A stretch of 64,000 bases of DNA from TMED23 sp964566055 (GTDB lineage: Bacteria > Pseudomonadota > Alphaproteobacteria > Rhodospirillales > UBA2165). The position numbers were made by a program, and so were the translations under genes. Below, in pieces: positions 1-8,343 of the stretch; position 1 is the stretch's first letter; every line of letters begins with the position of its first letter. The stretch lies in assembly GCA_964566055.1 (NCBI GenBank), contig CAZMHI010000020.1, positions 4,920 through 68,919 of the forward strand. Direction: 5' to 3'. Under the pieces are notes generated by a model. That model ran no database searches. It had not been told where the DNA came from and worked only from the letters and a program-made list of their open reading frames with translations.

Positions 1-232
1 CGCAAGCGTCTATTGCAGCGTTCCTCCGGTCACCTTCGATATCCCACCCACCCTCAACAATACGGTCGGTAAATTGTTCGGCTATGGCTCGGGTACCATC
101 GGTGCAGCGATCCAGCACGACGACTATTTCATCGGCAAAAGAGAGTTTTTCCAAACACGCAGCCAGCTTATCCTCTTCATTGTGGACGCTGATTACGGCT
201 GACAATTTAAACGAAGGATCTGGCAGGTTCAA
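1..232 (-). CDS. Family 2 glycosyltransferase, N-terminal fragment (cut by window edge)
   Basis: The complement of this stretch reads as the first 77 codons of a GT2 (GT-A fold) glycosyltransferase. Near residue 12 it has the nucleotide-sugar entry strand AVISVHNEEDKL, then DRCTDGT in the position of the usual D-x-x-S/T-D-G-T motif, then GGWDIEGDRRNAAI, which resembles the W-x-G-x-x-Q-R-N segment of WaaE/KdtX-type LPS core transferases. The best start is a TTG at 232 that overlaps the TGA stop of the GT9 gene (TTGA), so the two are probably co-translated. It is third in a run of three glycosyltransferase genes, which supports a role in lipopolysaccharide core assembly on the cytoplasmic face. 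The catalytic C-terminal part is outside the window, and the acceptor cannot be told. Confidence 0.8.
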   Translation of the reverse strand, partial: MNLPDPSFKLSAVISVHNEEDKLAACLEKLSFADEIVVVLDRCTDGTRAIAEQFTDRIVEGGWDIEGDRRNAAIDAC

Positions 233-1212
233 TTGACTGCCTCCGATTGATCGCTGGCCTTGCTTTTCAAACACCGTTGCCACAATAAACGGGCACCTGC
301 CTCTGCCATGTCAACGGTTAAACTGTCCATGAGGCTATCCGATGTCCGGTGATCAAAATCCTTGGGAAATATTTCCTCAAATGGTATAGCGGTCCGCACG
401 ACATCCGTATTCTCACCCCACGGCGCATAAAGAGACTCTTGAGTTGGCCCAAACAAGCCGAGTGTCGGTACACCAGACGCTGCGGCCAAATGCATCAAGC
501 CCGAATCATTGCCAATGTAAAAGGTCGAACGCGCAAGACAGGCATAGGCGGTTAAGAGATCTAACTTACCTACTAAATCGATCCGGCGGTCTTCCGGAAT
601 AGTATCAATTAGGCGCAAGGCCATAGGCCTTTCATCGTCACGACCGAGCAAAACTACTCGGGCGCCCGGCAGAATTCCATCTGGTGCAGTCAAGCGCACG
701 ATAAGCTCGGCAAAATTTTCCGTCCGCCAGGTTTTAGCCCGCCAGTTTGCGGTCGGCCCAATAGCTAGAATCGGCCCGCCATCTGGCAGATATTGTTTTG
801 CCAATTCATTTTGCCGCGGACTGGTCCACAATTTAGGTGGCACGATTTTGTCTAAACCCAGCACCTGGGCAGTTCGCTCTACCCGGCGCATATTACTGCC
901 GCTTCGTGGCATACCGCGACGTTGGCGTCGACCCAACAAAAAAGTCGCCGGCGCGTTTCTAAGATCAATGACCAGATCCCAAAAGGTGCCGATGGTGAGC
1001 AGCCACAACCTCAACCAATGCAGCGAGAACACCATCTTGTCCAAGACAATAATCTGCTTTAGTCCGGGCAGTGCCTCAAACAAAGGCGCTGCTGCCGGAC
1101 CACAGGCTACTGTGACTTCCAATTTTGGATTGTGCAGCCGCAAATGTTCCAGCAATCCAGTTGAAAGTATGGCATCGCCAATCCGTGTTGATGTAACGAA
1201 TAAGACCTTCAT
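229..1212 (-). CDS. Glycosyltransferase family 9 (heptosyltransferase-like)
   Basis: This 327-residue protein has the hallmarks of GT9 ADP-heptose:LPS heptosyltransferases. The N-terminus VLFVTSTRIGDAIL is the conserved G-D x x L loop of the first Rossmann domain. Around residues 230-260 GNDSGLMHLAAASGVPTLGLFGPT is the family's nucleotide-sugar site. No membrane segment is seen, as expected for a peripheral cytoplasmic enzyme. It lies 18 bp after the GT4 gene and overlaps the GT2 gene, consistent with one LPS-core operon transcribed leftward. Which heptose or related sugar it moves (WaaC, WaaF or WaaQ role) cannot be decided from sequence alone. Confidence 0.88.
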   Translation of the reverse strand: MKVLFVTSTRIGDAILSTGLLEHLRLHNPKLEVTVACGPAAAPLFEALPGLKQIIVLDKMVFSLHWLRLWLLTIGTFWDLVIDLRNAPATFLLGRRQRRGMPRSGSNMRRVERTAQVLGLDKIVPPKLWTSPRQNELAKQYLPDGGPILAIGPTANWRAKTWRTENFAELIVRLTAPDGILPGARVVLLGRDDERPMALRLIDTIPEDRRIDLVGKLDLLTAYACLARSTFYIGNDSGLMHLAAASGVPTLGLFGPTQESLYAPWGENTDVVRTAIPFEEIFPKDFDHRTSDSLMDSLTVDMAEAGARLLWQRCLKSKASDQSEAVN

Positions 1213-1230
1213 ATCAATAGCTTAAGCTTT

Positions 1231-2265
1231 TTATTGTTTCCATAAAGCTTCAAATTCAATTGCTGCATTTTGCCAATTGCGCCCTGCCTGCAGAGTTTTA
1301 GCATCACGGCTGAGACTTTGATACATGGCAGTGTCTTCGGCCAACAACTCAAGGGTTAAATTTATAAAGGCGTCGTCATCGGGGGCGATATAGCCGGTCT
1401 GGCCGTTACCGATACTCTCTTCAACAACTTTGGTACCGCTATTAGCCGCGTAAATCACTGCCGGAGTGCCACAGGCCTGCGACTCAGCCAAGGTCGAGCC
1501 ATAAAATTCTGAGCCAATTACCGGGTACAAATGCACCCGCGCCGAGCTATAGGCTGCTGCCATTTCACTATTCGAGCTGGGAGACTTAACCCTAACATTT
1601 GCTCCCCGGGCATCGGCCACTGCTTCAGCAATTTCTTTTAGCCGGTCAGGAACCGCACCATTGAAAAGGCTGGCAGAATAAATATGCAGTTCTGCTTTTT
1701 CGTTCTTTGGGTGAATATTGTCCCGCCACAGGCGCAACATATTTTTTAACCCATGCAGGGGATGCGTCGTGATAACGGCAACTGGTGGCGGCACGTCGCT
1801 GATTTCCGCATCAATATAATTGGCAGCAATACCAGGCACGATTACGGCCTCTTTAAAATCCCGCCATGACTTCCAGGCCTGGCGTTGGTGCTCACCAACA
1901 AAAACCAGCGCCGGATCATATTTTTCCAGCAGCTTCTGATTTACCGGCTCGTTGAGAATTTTCGGATCCCCCCACAACCAAAAAATGGATTTTACCGCCG
2001 GGTCATCAATTTCCGACAATAATTCGGGTTTTCTGAAAGCGATGAGTACATCACATTCGGGCGGCCGCGGCGTCTCAAACGGCAGCCAAAGCACACCCTC
2101 TACACTGGCTTGATACTCGCAACGGTTAATTGCCGTCACGTCATGACCTCGAGCCGCCAAAGCGCCGGCCAAATGGGCAAAAGCTTTCTCCGCGCCCCCC
2201 AAGGCGCGGGTGCCGGACGTGGCGCCATCGAAGGCGTAAGAGTCGTCAATCATTACAATATTCAT
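1231..2265 (-). CDS. Glycosyltransferase family 4 (GT-B fold)
   Basis: A 344-residue GT-B glycosyltransferase. The N-terminal half has GGAEKAFAHLAGALAARGHDV, cut short here to its key G-G-A-E motif, typical of GT4/GT1 acceptor domains. The C-terminal half has SEFYGSTLAESQACGTPAVIY around residue 250, the E-x7-E type donor-sugar loop in which F-Y-G-S-T-x-x-E-S-Q-A-C-G-T-P is recognisable. It is the first gene of a leftward run with the GT9 and GT2 genes. The divergent ygfZ-like gene begins 129 bp upstream, so the promoter should be in 2266-2393. The role is probably LPS or surface glycan synthesis; donor and acceptor are unknown. Confidence 0.82.
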   Translation of the reverse strand: MNIVMIDDSYAFDGATSGTRALGGAEKAFAHLAGALAARGHDVTAINRCEYQASVEGVLWLPFETPRPPECDVLIAFRKPELLSEIDDPAVKSIFWLWGDPKILNEPVNQKLLEKYDPALVFVGEHQRQAWKSWRDFKEAVIVPGIAANYIDAEISDVPPPVAVITTHPLHGLKNMLRLWRDNIHPKNEKAELHIYSASLFNGAVPDRLKEIAEAVADARGANVRVKSPSSNSEMAAAYSSARVHLYPVIGSEFYGSTLAESQACGTPAVIYAANSGTKVVEESIGNGQTGYIAPDDDAFINLTLELLAEDTAMYQSLSRDAKTLQAGRNWQNAAIEFEALWKQ

Positions 2266-2393
2266 GCATATTTCCTTGTGGGCCTTGCGCGCTGTTTATA
2301 GGAGTTTCAAAGACTTATGGCAATTAGACAGCTCGAATATCTTAGTGAAAAACTTGTCATTTGCGCCGCGGCTTGGCTCAGCTATATTAAACC

Positions 2394-3278
2394 ATGACTG
2401 AATCACATTATGTCCGTCTGGATAATCGGCGAATACTTAAAATTACTGGCGATGATGCCCGCAGTTTTCTGCAAGGCCTGGTGTCAAATGACCTCGATCG
2501 AGTCTCGGCAAGCCATGCGATTTATGCTGCCCTTCTGACTCCGCAAGGAAAATATCTTCACGACTTTTTTATTGCCGAGCTGGCTGAAGCCTTTTACCTC
2601 GATTGTGAAGCAGCCCGGATTGATGATCTCCTCAAGCGGTTACGTATGTATAAGCTCCGCGCCAAAGTCGATATTGAGGTTGTTGAGGATTTAGCAGTCG
2701 CGGTGATGTTTGGTGATGATATTCACGACGCCTTGGCCCTTGATCCGGCACTTGGTGCAGCCATGGAATGGCTGGGTGGTGTTATCTACACCGACCCTCG
2801 TCTCGGCGAGATTGGCGCGCGAGCCATCTTGCCAATTAATTCGTTAGAGATTGCGCTTCATGATGAGGCCCTGATCCCGGCTCCCTTTGAAAACTATGAC
2901 AAATTGCGCCTCGCCCTCGGCCTGCCCGATGGCAGCCGTGACCTTGAAGTCGATAAATCTACCCTGCTCGAGTGCGGCTTCGAGGAATTACATGGGGTTG
3001 ATTTCCATAAAGGCTGCTATATGGGTCAGGAATTAACCGCCCGCACCAAGCACCGGGGCTTGGTCAAAAAGCGTCTTGTTCCAGTAAGCTTTGACGGCAA
3101 GGCACCTACTGCCGGAGCCGAAATCACTCAGGAAGGCAAAAACGCCGGCGAGATTCGCTCGACATCAGATGGCCAGGCCCTGGCAATGCTTCGCCTGGAC
3201 TCATTGGCAAACCCGGCACCGCTTATGGCAGGGGATATTGCGATAACGCCGAACAAGCCCGTCTGGGCTGATTTCTAA
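2394..3278 (+). CDS. ygfZ: YgfZ/IBA57-type folate-binding protein
   Basis: This 294-residue protein belongs to the GcvT-like YgfZ family, which binds folate and supports assembly or repair of certain Fe-S proteins and thiolation-type tRNA modification. The diagnostic motif KGCYMGQELTARTKHRG lies at about residues 205-221; its single conserved cysteine is the family signature (K-G-C-Y-x-G-Q-E). The N-terminal DDARSFLQGLVSNDL matches the GcvT-fold start. Length is normal for alphaproteobacterial members. It begins with ATG, and its TAA stop is directly followed by the ATG of a methyltransferase, so the two are likely translated from one message. Confidence 0.9.
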   Translation: MTESHYVRLDNRRILKITGDDARSFLQGLVSNDLDRVSASHAIYAALLTPQGKYLHDFFIAELAEAFYLDCEAARIDDLLKRLRMYKLRAKVDIEVVEDLAVAVMFGDDIHDALALDPALGAAMEWLGGVIYTDPRLGEIGARAILPINSLEIALHDEALIPAPFENYDKLRLALGLPDGSRDLEVDKSTLLECGFEELHGVDFHKGCYMGQELTARTKHRGLVKKRLVPVSFDGKAPTAGAEITQEGKNAGEIRSTSDGQALAMLRLDSLANPAPLMAGDIAITPNKPVWADF

Positions 3279-3935
3279 ATGACCCAAACTGATAATTCCG
3301 GGCCACCGGACCGGCCGCTAATTCTGGAAGCGGTAGCGCATAATTATGATCGAGCGCTCAAACATTTTGGCCCCAAACACAAAGCCGTCGCCTGGCGCGA
3401 TCAGGAACGCCAGCAGCGGCGGTTCCAAATATTTGTCGGCCTGTTGGCTTATGACACTGAACGCGATGACGTCACCATCAATGATCTCGGCTGCGGCTAT
3501 GGCGCGATGTTCGATACTTTTAAAGAGCTGCCGCAATTTTCAGATGGCACGTATTTTGGCTACGACATCAGCGAGGCGATGATTAAGGCGGCCAAACAAG
3601 AGGTGAGTGATCCGCGCGCGCTCTTCATCAACAGTCATCAGGCTACGGAAATGGCGGATTATTCTTTTGTCTCCGGCACCTATAATATGAAAATGACGGC
3701 ACCTGAGCTGGCTTGGCGGAGCTATGTCGAGGAAAATCTGGTGCAGCTCTGGTCAAAAACCCGGATCGGGCTCGGCTTTAACATGCTCAACATCCAGTCG
3801 CCGTTGCGCGAGAAAACGCTTTATTACGCCAACCCGCATTACTTTATGGATTTTTGCGAGAAACATTTGGATGGGCAAGTCCGCCTGATCGACCTGTTGC
3901 ATCCGAATGAATTTGTTATTTTTGTGCGGAAATAG
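3279..3935 (+). CDS. Class I SAM-dependent methyltransferase
   Basis: A 218-residue protein with SAM-binding motif I TINDLGCGYGAMFD at about residues 66-79 and an acidic motif II end GYDISEAMIKAA near residue 100. There is no membrane segment or signal peptide. Its ATG directly abuts the stop of the ygfZ-like gene with no gap, implying translational coupling. The substrate is not evident. It could be a small-molecule or tRNA/protein methyltransferase, and the coupling to an Fe-S/tRNA-related protein is only suggestive. The last codons run to 3935, 27 bp from the end of the convergent hydrolase gene. Confidence 0.75.
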   Translation: MTQTDNSGPPDRPLILEAVAHNYDRALKHFGPKHKAVAWRDQERQQRRFQIFVGLLAYDTERDDVTINDLGCGYGAMFDTFKELPQFSDGTYFGYDISEAMIKAAKQEVSDPRALFINSHQATEMADYSFVSGTYNMKMTAPELAWRSYVEENLVQLWSKTRIGLGFNMLNIQSPLREKTLYYANPHYFMDFCEKHLDGQVRLIDLLHPNEFVIFVRK

Positions 3936-3962
3936 TTGATCCAATAATTAATCGACAGTCAC

Positions 3963-4826
3963 CTAATTATTTATCATCGCCAGCAGTTTCTGCATCATTT
4001 CGCTGTCCGGCTTGCAAAGCTCCATCGGCACATTGAAGTGGTTGAGCCCGCTGCATTCGAGATATTCGGCCGTCCAGCCCTTGCTTTGCCAGAGCGTCGT
4101 GAAGTCCTGGCTTTGGCGTTTAAATTCAGCCGTTTCCTCACCGCCCACCGCGACGATCAAAGGACAGCCGGCTGCTGGAAGATTACGGTCCGGACTGTTA
4201 CGCAAGCCGTCTTCCAGGCTCATCTCCATCCACTCATTGACGAAGCATTGGGTGATCGGCTCCATATCCAGCAGACCACTGATCGGCAGCCCGCCTTTAA
4301 CCACATCTGCCGGCAGGCCAAGTTCTTCCTGCCAACCGCCGGCCACCATCATACCGGTCAGATGCCCACCTGCCGACGAGCCGCCGACATAGATGCGCTC
4401 CGGATCAATGCCGTGATCAGCAGCATTGCTGTAAAGCCAAGCGATCGAGCGCCGGCATTCGGCCACGATCTGATCAATATTAGCCGGTGGCACCAGCGTG
4501 TAATTGATCGCCGCCACAGCAACGCCTTCGTTGACCAGATTCGGCGCCATAAAGCTGGATTCGTTTTTGGATAACATGCGCCAATAGCCACCATGGATAA
4601 AGACGAACAACGGCGCATCTGACATGCCCCGCACCGGAAACAGATCGAGGGTTTCCTCATCTCCGGGGCCAAACTGAATGTCAGCAACATGATCCAGCGC
4701 GGCCTTTGCTTCAGCACTGCCCTCGGCATAGGCCTCCAAAAAAGGATCAAGCGACGGCACGGTCGTCGCCGCTCGGTATTGCGCGTCCAATTCTTCCTGA
4801 TCAAAGCCCCGGTAGAGTGATGTCAT
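3963..4826 (-). CDS. Alpha/beta hydrolase, kynurenine formamidase/esterase type
   Basis: A 287-residue alpha/beta hydrolase. The oxyanion segment HGGYW (residues 78-82) is characteristic of the kynurenine-formamidase/BNA7-like branch of the HSL-type esterases. The nucleophile elbow is GGSSAGG (148-154, Ser151). The catalytic His is in LNHFNV near residue 264. At the usual acid position I read GGEETAEF, so Glu rather than the common Asp appears to serve. No signal peptide is seen. There is no kynurenine pathway gene nearby, so arylformamidase activity is possible but a general carboxylesterase is as likely. A palindromic repeat lies directly upstream. Confidence 0.75.
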   Translation of the reverse strand: MTSLYRGFDQEELDAQYRAATTVPSLDPFLEAYAEGSAEAKAALDHVADIQFGPGDEETLDLFPVRGMSDAPLFVFIHGGYWRMLSKNESSFMAPNLVNEGVAVAAINYTLVPPANIDQIVAECRRSIAWLYSNAADHGIDPERIYVGGSSAGGHLTGMMVAGGWQEELGLPADVVKGGLPISGLLDMEPITQCFVNEWMEMSLEDGLRNSPDRNLPAAGCPLIVAVGGEETAEFKRQSQDFTTLWQSKGWTAEYLECSGLNHFNVPMELCKPDSEMMQKLLAMINN

Positions 4827-4847
4827 GCTATGCGTCCCTATTAATAA

Positions 4848-4938
4848 CTTCCTCCCCCTCGATGGGGGAGGATTGAGGTGGGGGTGTCTTCAACATTTCC
4901 ACCCTCCCCTTTATCCCCTCCCATCAAGGGAGGGGAAA
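4848..4938. repeat. GC-rich double-hairpin intergenic repeat, copy 1
   Basis: About 90 bp of alternating C-runs and G-runs. Each half forms its own hairpin (CCTCCCCC/GGGGGAGG at 4851-4872 and CCCCTCCC/GGGAGGGG near 4916-4935). The two halves are also roughly inverted repeats of each other, so the element can form a cruciform. It separates the hydrolase gene from the upstream flavin-binding protein gene. A related element with the same C/G-block design lies at 10390-10505. Such elements are common dispersed intergenic repeats in alphaproteobacteria; when transcribed they may stabilise or terminate mRNA. Confidence 0.7.
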
Positions 4939-4945
4939 GTATTTT

Positions 4946-5554
4946 TTACTCCCGGCCCTCTTCAGCCATAGCTTCGATCATTTGATCTTCATAGTATTCT
5001 TGATAGTCATCATGATTGCGTCCGGTGTGCGCAGCGATGATTTTAGTCGAGGCAAATTCCTTGCGGTCGAGCTTGTTGTCTTCTCCCCAGAGTTTCGAGC
5101 GCAGGATCGCCTTGGCGCAGTGCATATAAGCTTCCCGTACATGCACAAGTAGACCCGTTGTTGGCACCTGGCCATTGAGAGCCAGTGGCTCGAGCAACGT
5201 TGGATCGGTGGTGATCTCTGCGTCGCCCCGGATGCGAAAGGTTTCACTAATGCCGGGAATTAGAAAAATCAGCGCCACCGTCGGGTCTTCGACAACGTTG
5301 TTCATCGAATCCAAACGGTTGTTGCCTTTGCGGTCAGGGATCAAAACCGTATTGTCATCCAGCACCTGGACAAAGCCCGGATGATCACCCCGCGGCGAGA
5401 CATCCCCATTGGTGCCTAATATCAGAAACGGCGAGGCGGCGATAAAGCGGCGGCAATGCTCGTCGAGTTTATATTGGGTTTTCTCAGCCGCAGCACCCTT
5501 CGGTTCAGCATAGACCTCGCGCAAGCCCGCAGCATCGGTGATGGTATCTGGCAT
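4946..5554 (-). CDS. Pyridoxamine 5'-phosphate oxidase-like FMN protein (MSMEG_1061 type)
   Basis: This 202-residue protein has the split-barrel flavin-binding fold of the PNPOx-like superfamily, subfamily MSMEG_1061. Recognisable segments are FLILGTNGDVSPRGDHPGFV (about 43-62), DRKGNNRLDSMNNV (about 74-87), LIFLIPGISETFRIRGDAEI (about 96-115) and REAYMHCAKAILRSKLW (about 139-155). Members bind FMN or F420 and have mostly undefined oxidoreductase activities. No signal peptide is visible. The start is ATG at 5554. The region upstream holds a dispersed palindromic repeat (5576-5640). Confidence 0.83.
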   Translation of the reverse strand: MPDTITDAAGLREVYAEPKGAAAEKTQYKLDEHCRRFIAASPFLILGTNGDVSPRGDHPGFVQVLDDNTVLIPDRKGNNRLDSMNNVVEDPTVALIFLIPGISETFRIRGDAEITTDPTLLEPLALNGQVPTTGLLVHVREAYMHCAKAILRSKLWGEDNKLDRKEFASTKIIAAHTGRNHDDYQEYYEDQMIEAMAEEGRE

Positions 5555-5575
5555 GGTTTTTCCTATTTCCCTATC

Positions 5576-5640
5576 GTCACCCCGGACTTGATCCGGGGTC
5601 TAGAGTCGATTCTGGATTCCCGCTTTCGCGGGAATGACGA
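5576..5640. repeat. Dispersed palindromic intergenic repeat (GTCACCCCGGACTTGATCC type), copy 1
   Basis: This 65-bp element consists of two linked hairpins: CCCCGGA-cttga-TCCGGGG, then ATTCCCG-ctttcg-CGGGAAT. It ends in the usual GGAATGACG. The form is a well known alphaproteobacterial dispersed element found in many genomes between genes. Here it sits in the 104-bp gap between ppdK and the PNPOx-like gene. A diverged second copy (63391-63460) lies inside the degP reading frame, which makes this copy the intergenic reference. Confidence 0.82.
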
Positions 5641-5658
5641 AATGTTAAGGAAAATGTT

Positions 5659-8343
5659 TTAAGCGTCAATCAGCTTTTCGGCGTTGAGGGCTGCCTGGGC
5701 TGCCGCCAGCCGGGCAATCGGCACCCGATAGGGTGAGCAGCTGACATAGTCGAGGCCGATTTTATGACAGAAGGTCACCGAAGATGGATCGCCGCCATGC
5801 TCACCGCAAATGCCCAGCTTGATATCAGCCCGGGTGGCGCGGCCACGTTCGGTGGCGAGCTCAATTAGTTCACCCACGCCTTCTTCATCAATGCTGATAA
5901 AGGGGTCTTGATCATAGATACCCTGCTCCTCATAGCGCTCAAGGAATGAGCCGCTATCATCCCGCGACAAACCATAGGTCGTCTGAGTGAGATCATTGGT
6001 GCCGAAGCTAAAGAACTCAGCCTGTTCGGCGATATCACCAGCCCGTAGGGCAGCCCGTGGTAACTCAATCATCGTGCCGGTGAGATATTCGAGCTCGGTT
6101 CCGGTCTCAGCACTGACCTCAGCGGCGACCCGTTGCACCATATCATGCATAATCTCGTATTCCCGCTTGGCGCCAACCAGAGGGATCATCACTTCCGGCA
6201 CCACGGCTTCACCGGTGTCTTTGGAGACTTGGGCAGAGGCTTCAAAGATCGCCCGGCATTGCATCTCATATATTTCCGGATGCACGATGCCTAGGCGGCA
6301 GCCACGGAGACCCAGCATCGGATTAGACTCATGCAGCGCAATGGCGCGCGCTTGAACAGTTTCAAAATCTGTCCCGGCCGCATCGGCGACTTCCACCATT
6401 TCATCATCTTTGGTCGGCAGGAATTCGTGCAGCGGCGGATCAAGCAGACGGATGGTGACCGGCAGGCCCTTCATAATGGTAAAAAGATCAGTAAAGTCAG
6501 CGCGCTGATACGGCAGCAATTTCGCCAAAGCGGCTTTGCGGCCCTCGACATCAACAGCCAGGATCATTTCCCGCATATGAATAATGCGCTCCGGATCAAA
6601 GAACATATGCTCAGTGCGGCAAAGACCAATACCTTCGGCACCAAAACTTACAGCTGTTTCCGCATCTTCCGGCGTTTCCGCATTGGTGCGCACTTTAAGT
6701 TCGCGAATTTCATCGACCCATTGCATGAGCACGCCAAAATCGCCGGTAAGCTCCGGCTGAATGGTTTTAACCTCACCGATCATGACTTCCCCGCGGGAAC
6801 CATCGATGGTCAAAACGTCACCGGCATTAACAGTTTGGCCGCCGCATTTCAGCGTTTGATCCTGGTAGCTCACCCGCAACTGCCCAGCACCAGCGACGCA
6901 AGGGCGGCCCATACCACGCGCCACTACGGCGGCGTGCGACGTCATACCTCCACGCGTCGTTAGAATACCTTCGGCTGCATGCATACCGCCAATGTCTTCC
7001 GGCGATGTTTCAATGCGCACCAAAATAACTTTGTCACCTTTGGCGACCATGTCTTCGGCATCCTGGGCCGAAAACGCAACCTTACCGCAGGCCGCACCCG
7101 GTGAGGCCGGCAGACCTTTGCCCAAGATATTACGGTCGGCTTCGGGATCGAGGGTTGGATGAAGCAATTGGTCGAGCGCGCCCGGTTCAATGCGTTTGAT
7201 CGCTTCTTCCCGGGTGACCAAGCCATCATTGGCCATTTCAACCGCGATCTTGAGTGCGGCCTTGGCGGTGCGTTTACCGTTCCGTGTCTGCAGCATCCAG
7301 AGCTTGCCCTCTTGAACGGTGAATTCCATATCCTGCATGTCTTTGTAGTGATCTTCGAGCTTGTCCCGTATATCGCAGAGCTCTTTATACATCTCCGGCA
7401 TGCTCTCTTCCATCGACGGCAGATCGGTGGCGTTGAGTTCTTTCTCGGCAATGGTCAAAGGCTGCGGCGTGCGGATACCGGCAACCACATCTTCACCCTG
7501 AGCATTAACGAGATACTCACCGTAAAAGGCGTTCTCGCCGGTTGAGGGATTGCGGGTAAAGCAAACGCCCGTAGCAGAGCTATCACCCATATTGCCAAAG
7601 ACCATCGATTGCACATTGACCGCCGTGCCCCAGCTTTCCGGGATGTCGTGCAGCTTGCGGTAAATCTTGGCGCGGTCATTCATCCAGCTGCCAAAGACCG
7701 CGCTGATGGCACCCCACAGTTGATCATGCGGGTCTTGCGGGAAAGGTTTGCCGAGCTCGTCTTCCACCTTAGCCGCGAATTTCTGGGCGATCTCTTTCCA
7801 GTCTTCGGCCTCTAATTCAGTATCGAGAGCGACGCCTTTGTCATCTTTGTGATCGGCGAGAATGTCTTCAAAGTGATGATGCTCGACACCCAGCACGACA
7901 TCGCCATACATCTGAATGAAGCGGCGGTAACTATCATAGGCGAAGCGTTCATCACCACTGGCTTTGGCCAGACCGGCGACGGTTTCATCATTGAGGCCCA
8001 AATTTAAAACCGTATCCATCATGCCCGGCATCGAGGCCCGGGCACCGGAGCGCACCGACACCAGCAGCGGATTATCGGCATCGCCAAATTTCACACCGAT
8101 CGTGTCTTCGACTTTGGCCAGCGCCGCATCCACTTCGGCTTTAAGCTCGTCCGGATATTGATTGTTGTTGGCGGTATAGTGCGTGCACAATTCGGTGGTG
8201 ATGGTGAAACCCGGTGGTACCGGCAATCCGAGGCTCGACATTTCGGCCAGATTGGCCCCTTTGCCGCCTAATAGATTGCGCATTTCTGCCTTGCCTTCAG
8301 CGGAACCCCCGCCAAAAGAATAGACCCATTTGGAGCTGCTCAA
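5659..8343 (-). CDS. ppdK: Pyruvate, phosphate dikinase
   Basis: PpdK interconverts ATP, phosphate and pyruvate with AMP, PPi and phosphoenolpyruvate in the cytoplasm. At 894 residues it has full family length. The N-terminal ATP-grasp domain opens with GGKGANLAEM and VPPGFTITTE. The phosphohistidine domain holds TTRGGMTSHAAVVARGMGRP with the catalytic His near residue 470. The C-terminal PEP/pyruvate barrel contains GLCRTEHMFF, GTNDLTQTTYG and ICGEHGGDPSSV with the catalytic Cys near 847. It starts with TTG at 8343, overlapping the glyS TGA (TTGA) after a GGGGGAG Shine-Dalgarno sequence. With maeB elsewhere in the window it gives the cell a malate-to-pyruvate-to-PEP route. Confidence 0.97.
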   Translation of the reverse strand: MSSSKWVYSFGGGSAEGKAEMRNLLGGKGANLAEMSSLGLPVPPGFTITTELCTHYTANNNQYPDELKAEVDAALAKVEDTIGVKFGDADNPLLVSVRSGARASMPGMMDTVLNLGLNDETVAGLAKASGDERFAYDSYRRFIQMYGDVVLGVEHHHFEDILADHKDDKGVALDTELEAEDWKEIAQKFAAKVEDELGKPFPQDPHDQLWGAISAVFGSWMNDRAKIYRKLHDIPESWGTAVNVQSMVFGNMGDSSATGVCFTRNPSTGENAFYGEYLVNAQGEDVVAGIRTPQPLTIAEKELNATDLPSMEESMPEMYKELCDIRDKLEDHYKDMQDMEFTVQEGKLWMLQTRNGKRTAKAALKIAVEMANDGLVTREEAIKRIEPGALDQLLHPTLDPEADRNILGKGLPASPGAACGKVAFSAQDAEDMVAKGDKVILVRIETSPEDIGGMHAAEGILTTRGGMTSHAAVVARGMGRPCVAGAGQLRVSYQDQTLKCGGQTVNAGDVLTIDGSRGEVMIGEVKTIQPELTGDFGVLMQWVDEIRELKVRTNAETPEDAETAVSFGAEGIGLCRTEHMFFDPERIIHMREMILAVDVEGRKAALAKLLPYQRADFTDLFTIMKGLPVTIRLLDPPLHEFLPTKDDEMVEVADAAGTDFETVQARAIALHESNPMLGLRGCRLGIVHPEIYEMQCRAIFEASAQVSKDTGEAVVPEVMIPLVGAKREYEIMHDMVQRVAAEVSAETGTELEYLTGTMIELPRAALRAGDIAEQAEFFSFGTNDLTQTTYGLSRDDSGSFLERYEEQGIYDQDPFISIDEEGVGELIELATERGRATRADIKLGICGEHGGDPSSVTFCHKIGLDYVSCSPYRVPIARLAAAQAALNAEKLIDA

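Noticed and set aside
4012..4574. Long open frames on the + strand opposite the hydrolase gene
   Set aside because: They are antisense to a gene with intact catalytic motifs and show no protein-family features.
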